A stretch of DNA of 64,000 nt from contig NZ_PUEJ01000003.1 in the NCBI RefSeq assembly GCF_002982075.1, positions 310,001 to 374,000 on the forward strand, written 5' to 3'. Made by a program: the position numbers and the translations under genes. The stretch comes from Labrys okinawensis. GTDB lineage: Bacteria; Pseudomonadota; Alphaproteobacteria; Rhizobiales; Labraceae. The stretch's first letter is position 1; each line of letters opens with the position of its first letter. Of this stretch, positions 60,586 through 64,000 are shown one piece after another. The notes under the pieces were generated by a model. It was not told where the DNA came from. It made no database searches and saw only the letters and a list, made by a program, of their open reading frames with translations.

Positions 60586-63500
60586 TCAGAACTGTGAGGG
60601 GCATTTGAAATCCGCGATCGCCTTCAGGCGATAGGGATTGAGCGTGCCGCCGAACTGCACCCTGAACTCGGCGCTCCTGCCGTCCTGGCTGAAGCGGGCT
60701 TTGAACAGATCGGTACCTTCAGCAGTGATCACGGCCTTGTCGAGCAGCCGGAAGGTCGCCCATTCTCCGGATGCCTGTATCTTTTGATTGAATTCAGTGG
60801 GGCGCACGACGACCCAGGAGTCGGCCGTGGCGCCTTTCGAGGGCCACTCGAATATCTTCGCTTGGGGGCTATTCTTGACGAGGCTAAGTATCTCCCCAGC
60901 GGTTGAGAGCACTGCCATATCAGCGGCGTCATTCAGGGACACGCCGGTGATGGTGATACGAATCGAAGGCATCTCGCTATCGTTCGGGAAGAAAGCCTTG
61001 CGGATCTTATCGGCGTTCTCGAACTGAGCCAGCGCGTCGCTTGCTATACCCTCGGTGCCAGGCGCGCCTTTCCAGCGCCAGGGCGTGGCGGAAGTATCGA
61101 CGAAAGCCTGCAGCTCGTTTTGAAAGAAGCTTGGGAAAAGCCCCTTCGGACCGAAAAGCCGGGCGAAATCCGTCAGCGCCATGTCCTCCCTGGCAGACCG
61201 TTCGAAGGGATAGCGCCCAGTCATGATGGTGGAGCAGAGCCTGGCGCCGTCGCCGGCCCATTTGTCGGCCGCCTCGTTACGGGCGGTCTTGGACGCCAGT
61301 GCGCCGACATCCCCGACAAGTCCCGCTACCAGATCGTCGATCGGAGGCGGCAGGCGTCGGCTCTCTTCCGCCAGGGACTGGACGGCGGCGGCGAGCTGGC
61401 TGTCGGTGTTGAAGATCTTGTTCGCCGGCTGTGTCGACCCGGCGGCGCGCGAGAGCTGGGTATACATGGCTCCGAGGAGCGGCTTCAGGGCCTGGATCTG
61501 CGAGCGCGGCTTTTCTGAACTGGTGGTCTCGCTCTGCTTGGGTGTCTCCAGCGCTTCGCGCAGGCGGCCATAGGGATCGGGGACGCTGATCGTGCTGTCG
61601 TTCAACGCAACGCTCTCCCCGCCTTGCGGGGCCATCGCGACGGAGGCGTTCGCCTGGGGCCTGAGATCGGCAGCCTTGGCGATGGAACGCGCCAGGGATT
61701 CGATCGGGCCCGGCTCGCTGGAGAGGACGCGAAGCGTATCGGCGGCATCGGCCAGCGACTGGAACGGCTTTATGCCCAGATCGGCCAGCAGGTTCGCCCA
61801 GCGTTTCTCGTACTGATCGAAATAGAGCTGCAGCGCAGCCAGGGACAGGCTCTCCACCGTCATGCCGCCGCTCGGCGGCTCGCCACGGACCCAGTGTTCG
61901 TCCAGCGCCTGGCGGGCGGCTTCGGCGACCTCCGGCAGGATGACGGAGCGATAGCCTTCGCCGGTGAACAGGCCGGGAATGCCTTCGCGCAGAGCAGCCT
62001 TGGATTTACGCTGGAACACCCGTTCGCCGAGCGGGCCGAGCGCATCGGCGGGAACCCAGGGCGCCAGGGCGCGGACCTCCCGGTTCTCCTCCAGGATGTC
62101 ATAGGCGCGTGCCGCCAGGCTCTGCCCGCTGATCGCCTGCCGCGCCTTGGCGACCAGGGTCTGGTCGATATCGATCGGCGGCAACCGCCTCGCCACAAGC
62201 TGTTCGACATGCTGGAGAAGCTCGCGGCGGGCGACCGCCCGTCCCTCGCCGGGATAAAGGGCATCGAAGATCTGCTCGGCTTCCTGCGAGGCGAATTGAG
62301 CGTCGACCTGGCCCAATCCGCCGAGCATGCCATAGAGTTTGAGGGCATCGAAGGTCTGACGGACATTGGAGGTGTCGCCCAATTGCTTCTGCAACTGCAC
62401 CATCAGGCGCGGCAGCAGCAGCGAATTGAGGGCACGCTGATAGGCTTCGCGCTGGCGGCCGGCGATCTTGTCCCTCTGGTCCAGCCCAAAGCCGATCTGC
62501 CACGTATCGGCCCCCGAAAAGCCATCGGTCACGCCTCTGATATTGTTCAGCGCCGGCAGGATGCGCAGGAAATCGGTGTCGGTGACATCCCGCACCGGAA
62601 TGCCCTGCACCAGTTTCTCATAGGAACTGATGCGCTCGTCGGCCTGCGCCAGGGCGCGGGAGTTCTGGAAATAGGTGGCGATCCAGCTCGAGAAGACCAC
62701 GCCGAGGACCACGGCCGAGGCGCCATAGGCGATACGGCGCAGCATCAGCTGGCGGCGGGTCAGCCGCTTGTCGCGCGCGACGAGCGCGGCTTCTCCGAAA
62801 ATGACTTCCTTGAATAGGCGCGGCAGGAAGTAGCTGCGGCGCATGCGTGTTGCGCTAGCGGCCCCGGGTATCTCCGCCTGTGTGCCGGAAGCGAAATAGA
62901 TGCCGCGCAGCAGCGGGGACTCCACCAGCTTCGACCCGGCGCAAAGTTCCACCAGAACCTCGTGCAGGCGCTCCTTGAGGGCGGCGAGTTCGGCGGGGAA
63001 ACGGAAGATGCGGCCGCGTATCTCGCTGTCGGGTTCCTGCTGCAGGCGCTCGATCAGCATGGCGTCGACACGCTGCTGGAGCAGGCTGAATTCCTCCAGG
63101 AAACGCTCGGGCAGATTCTCGGCCTTGTAGCTCTCGTCGAGACCGAAGGTGGTGCCCCAGACCTGTTCGCGATCGCTGGCATTGAAGCCGTCGAAGAACT
63201 CAACGAAGCCGGTGAGCAGGTCCGATTTCGTCAGCACGAGATAAACGGGGACGCGAGCCTGCAGATATTCGTCGAGTTCCGATAGGCGCTGGCGGATGGC
63301 GCGCACCTCTTCCAAGCGCGCCGCCGGCTCGCGGGTCAGGATGTCGGCGATCGACAGGGTGACCAGGGCGCCATTCACCGGCTGCGAGCGGCGGTGCTTC
63401 TTCAGGAGGGTCAGGAATCCCTCCCAGCCGGCCTTGGAGCTGCCGTTGAGATCATCCTGTGTGGTGTAGCGGCCCGCCGTATCGATCAGGATGGCTTCGT

Positions 63501-64000
63501 CGGTGAACCACCAGTTGCAGCTGCGCGTGCCGCCGATGCCCTGCACGGAATTGGCGCCGAGCGCATCACCGAGCGGAAATTTCAGCCCCGAATGGGTGAG
63601 GGCCGTGGTCTTGCCCGAGCCGGGCGCCCCGAAGATCACATACCAGGGCAGTTCATAGACATAGCCGAAGCGTTTCTTGGTGACGCGGCGCAGCAGCGCC
63701 AGGGCCTGCTTCAGGCGATCGCGGATTTCGCTGACTTCGGCCTGCTGGCTGGCGGCGGCTTCCGCCTCCGCGTTTTTTTCAAGATCGGCGACCAGCGCCT
63801 TGTCGCGCTTGCGGGCCTTGTAGATGTTGATGCCTATATAGGCGAGACCGGCAACCAGCACGATGCAGATGGCGATCAGCCGATTGGTCGCGCTGGCAAG
63901 CGGATAGAATTCGCCATAGCCGATGAGGTGGCCGTAGAACCAGATGATGAGGCAGAGCGCCGCGATCCAGACGATGGGCAGGAAGCGTTGGCCGAGCAGC
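60586..64000 (-). CDS. tssM: Type VI secretion system membrane subunit TssM (IcmF), N-terminus outside window
   Basis: At least 1,138 residues, open to the right edge where the N-terminal membrane segments (IVWIAALCLIIWFYGHLIG and LIAICIVLVAGLAYIGINIY) are visible. The cytoplasmic NTPase domain has Walker A GAPGSGKTTAL and Walker B ILIDTAGRY. A third membrane segment near MLRRIAYGASAVVLGVVFSSW precedes the large periplasmic domain and the C-terminal IcmF-type region. TssM with TssL and TssJ forms the envelope-spanning anchor of the T6SS. It lies 6 bases upstream of tagF-pppA in the same operon. Confidence 0.95.
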   Translation of the reverse strand, partial: LLGQRFLPIVWIAALCLIIWFYGHLIGYGEFYPLASATNRLIAICIVLVAGLAYIGINIYKARKRDKALVADLEKNAEAEAAASQQAEVSEIRDRLKQALALLRRVTKKRFGYVYELPWYVIFGAPGSGKTTALTHSGLKFPLGDALGANSVQGIGGTRSCNWWFTDEAILIDTAGRYTTQDDLNGSSKAGWEGFLTLLKKHRRSQPVNGALVTLSIADILTREPAARLEEVRAIRQRLSELDEYLQARVPVYLVLTKSDLLTGFVEFFDGFNASDREQVWGTTFGLDESYKAENLPERFLEEFSLLQQRVDAMLIERLQQEPDSEIRGRIFRFPAELAALKERLHEVLVELCAGSKLVESPLLRGIYFASGTQAEIPGAASATRMRRSYFLPRLFKEVIFGEAALVARDKRLTRRQLMLRRIAYGASAVVLGVVFSSWIATYFQNSRALAQADERISSYEKLVQGIPVRDVTDTDFLRILPALNNIRGVTDGFSGADTWQIGFGLDQRDKIAGRQREAYQRALNSLLLPRLMVQLQKQLGDTSNVRQTFDALKLYGMLGGLGQVDAQFASQEAEQIFDALYPGEGRAVARRELLQHVEQLVARRLPPIDIDQTLVAKARQAISGQSLAARAYDILEENREVRALAPWVPADALGPLGERVFQRKSKAALREGIPGLFTGEGYRSVILPEVAEAARQALDEHWVRGEPPSGGMTVESLSLAALQLYFDQYEKRWANLLADLGIKPFQSLADAADTLRVLSSEPGPIESLARSIAKAADLRPQANASVAMAPQGGESVALNDSTISVPDPYGRLREALETPKQSETTSSEKPRSQIQALKPLLGAMYTQLSRAAGSTQPANKIFNTDSQLAAAVQSLAEESRRLPPPIDDLVAGLVGDVGALASKTARNEAADKWAGDGARLCSTIMTGRYPFERSAREDMALTDFARLFGPKGLFPSFFQNELQAFVDTSATPWRWKGAPGTEGIASDALAQFENADKIRKAFFPNDSEMPSIRITITGVSLNDAADMAVLSTAGEILSLVKNSPQAKIFEWPSKGATADSWVVVRPTEFNQKIQASGEWATFRLLDKAVITAEGTDLFKARFSQDGRSAEFRVQFGGTLNPYRLKAIADFKCPSQF

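Noticed and set aside
1-64000. CRISPR array, prophage, integron or defence island
   Set aside because: No regularly spaced direct repeats, integrase, phage structural genes or known defence genes were seen on either strand.

Overview
The window is a GC-rich piece of a bacterial chromosome, most likely from an alphaproteobacterium of the order Hyphomicrobiales (Rhizobiales). This is inferred from the gene complement: a C-P lyase cluster with twin phnE genes, BtaA/BtaB betaine-lipid synthesis, a PetP/PetR-type regulator pair, a DUF992 protein, an UbiK-YbjN-ProC neighbourhood and a TagF-PppA fusion. Several hairpin repeats of rhizobial type support it. I cannot name the genus from sequence alone. 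No rRNA, CRISPR array, prophage or intact insertion sequence is visible.

Layout. 1-2.0 kb: end of ychF and a LacI-type regulator. 2.0-16.7 kb: a phosphonate-use region. It holds phnGHIJ, a GNAT gene and phnKLMN on the minus strand, divergent phnF with a perfect palindromic operator between them, a KamA-family radical SAM gene, the transporter phnCDEE, and a hexapeptide transferase followed tightly by two MaoC hydratase genes. 16.8-18.8 kb: btaAB, making a phosphorus-free betaine lipid. Good PHO-box matches precede both btaA and the hexapeptide transferase, so the whole region reads as a phosphate-starvation island: scavenge phosphonate, and replace phospholipids. 18.9-24.4 kb: an Opp-type peptide ABC transporter.

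25-34.4 kb: housekeeping and conserved genes (prs, an M24-fold hydrolase without metal ligands, pgeF, DUF992, midA-like, lgt, ubiK, ybjN, proC, a TetR regulator, csaA). 34.7-43.7 kb: a thiolase, an alpha/beta hydrolase with a TetR regulator, a MarR/OmpR/EnvZ-type regulatory operon next to ilvE, and an ArsR/AHSA1/DHFR-like operon. 44-46.8 kb: a Zn/Cd/Pb-exporting P-type ATPase and its divergent MerR regulator. 46.9-56.2 kb: a small lipoprotein, an ornithine/lysine decarboxylase, a secreted protein with RNase T2, cupins, LtrA, RlmJ, a ROK regulator and an SDR/cupin pair. 56.3-56.6 kb: tRNA-Gln and tRNA-Pro. 57-64 kb: a polysaccharide export protein and the tail of a type VI secretion operon (tssM, tagF-pppA, ppkA) running off the right edge.

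At least six kinds of short dispersed or palindromic repeat lie between genes. One family of about 100 bp, with five recognisable copies, ends in CTAG and repeatedly supplies the stop codon of the neighbouring gene. I found no clearly new multi-gene system. The most testable new ideas are the inclusion of the MaoC pair in a Pho-controlled unit, the repeat family that provides stop codons, and two enzymes with lost catalytic residues (the M24-fold protein and the PP2C half of TagF-PppA).
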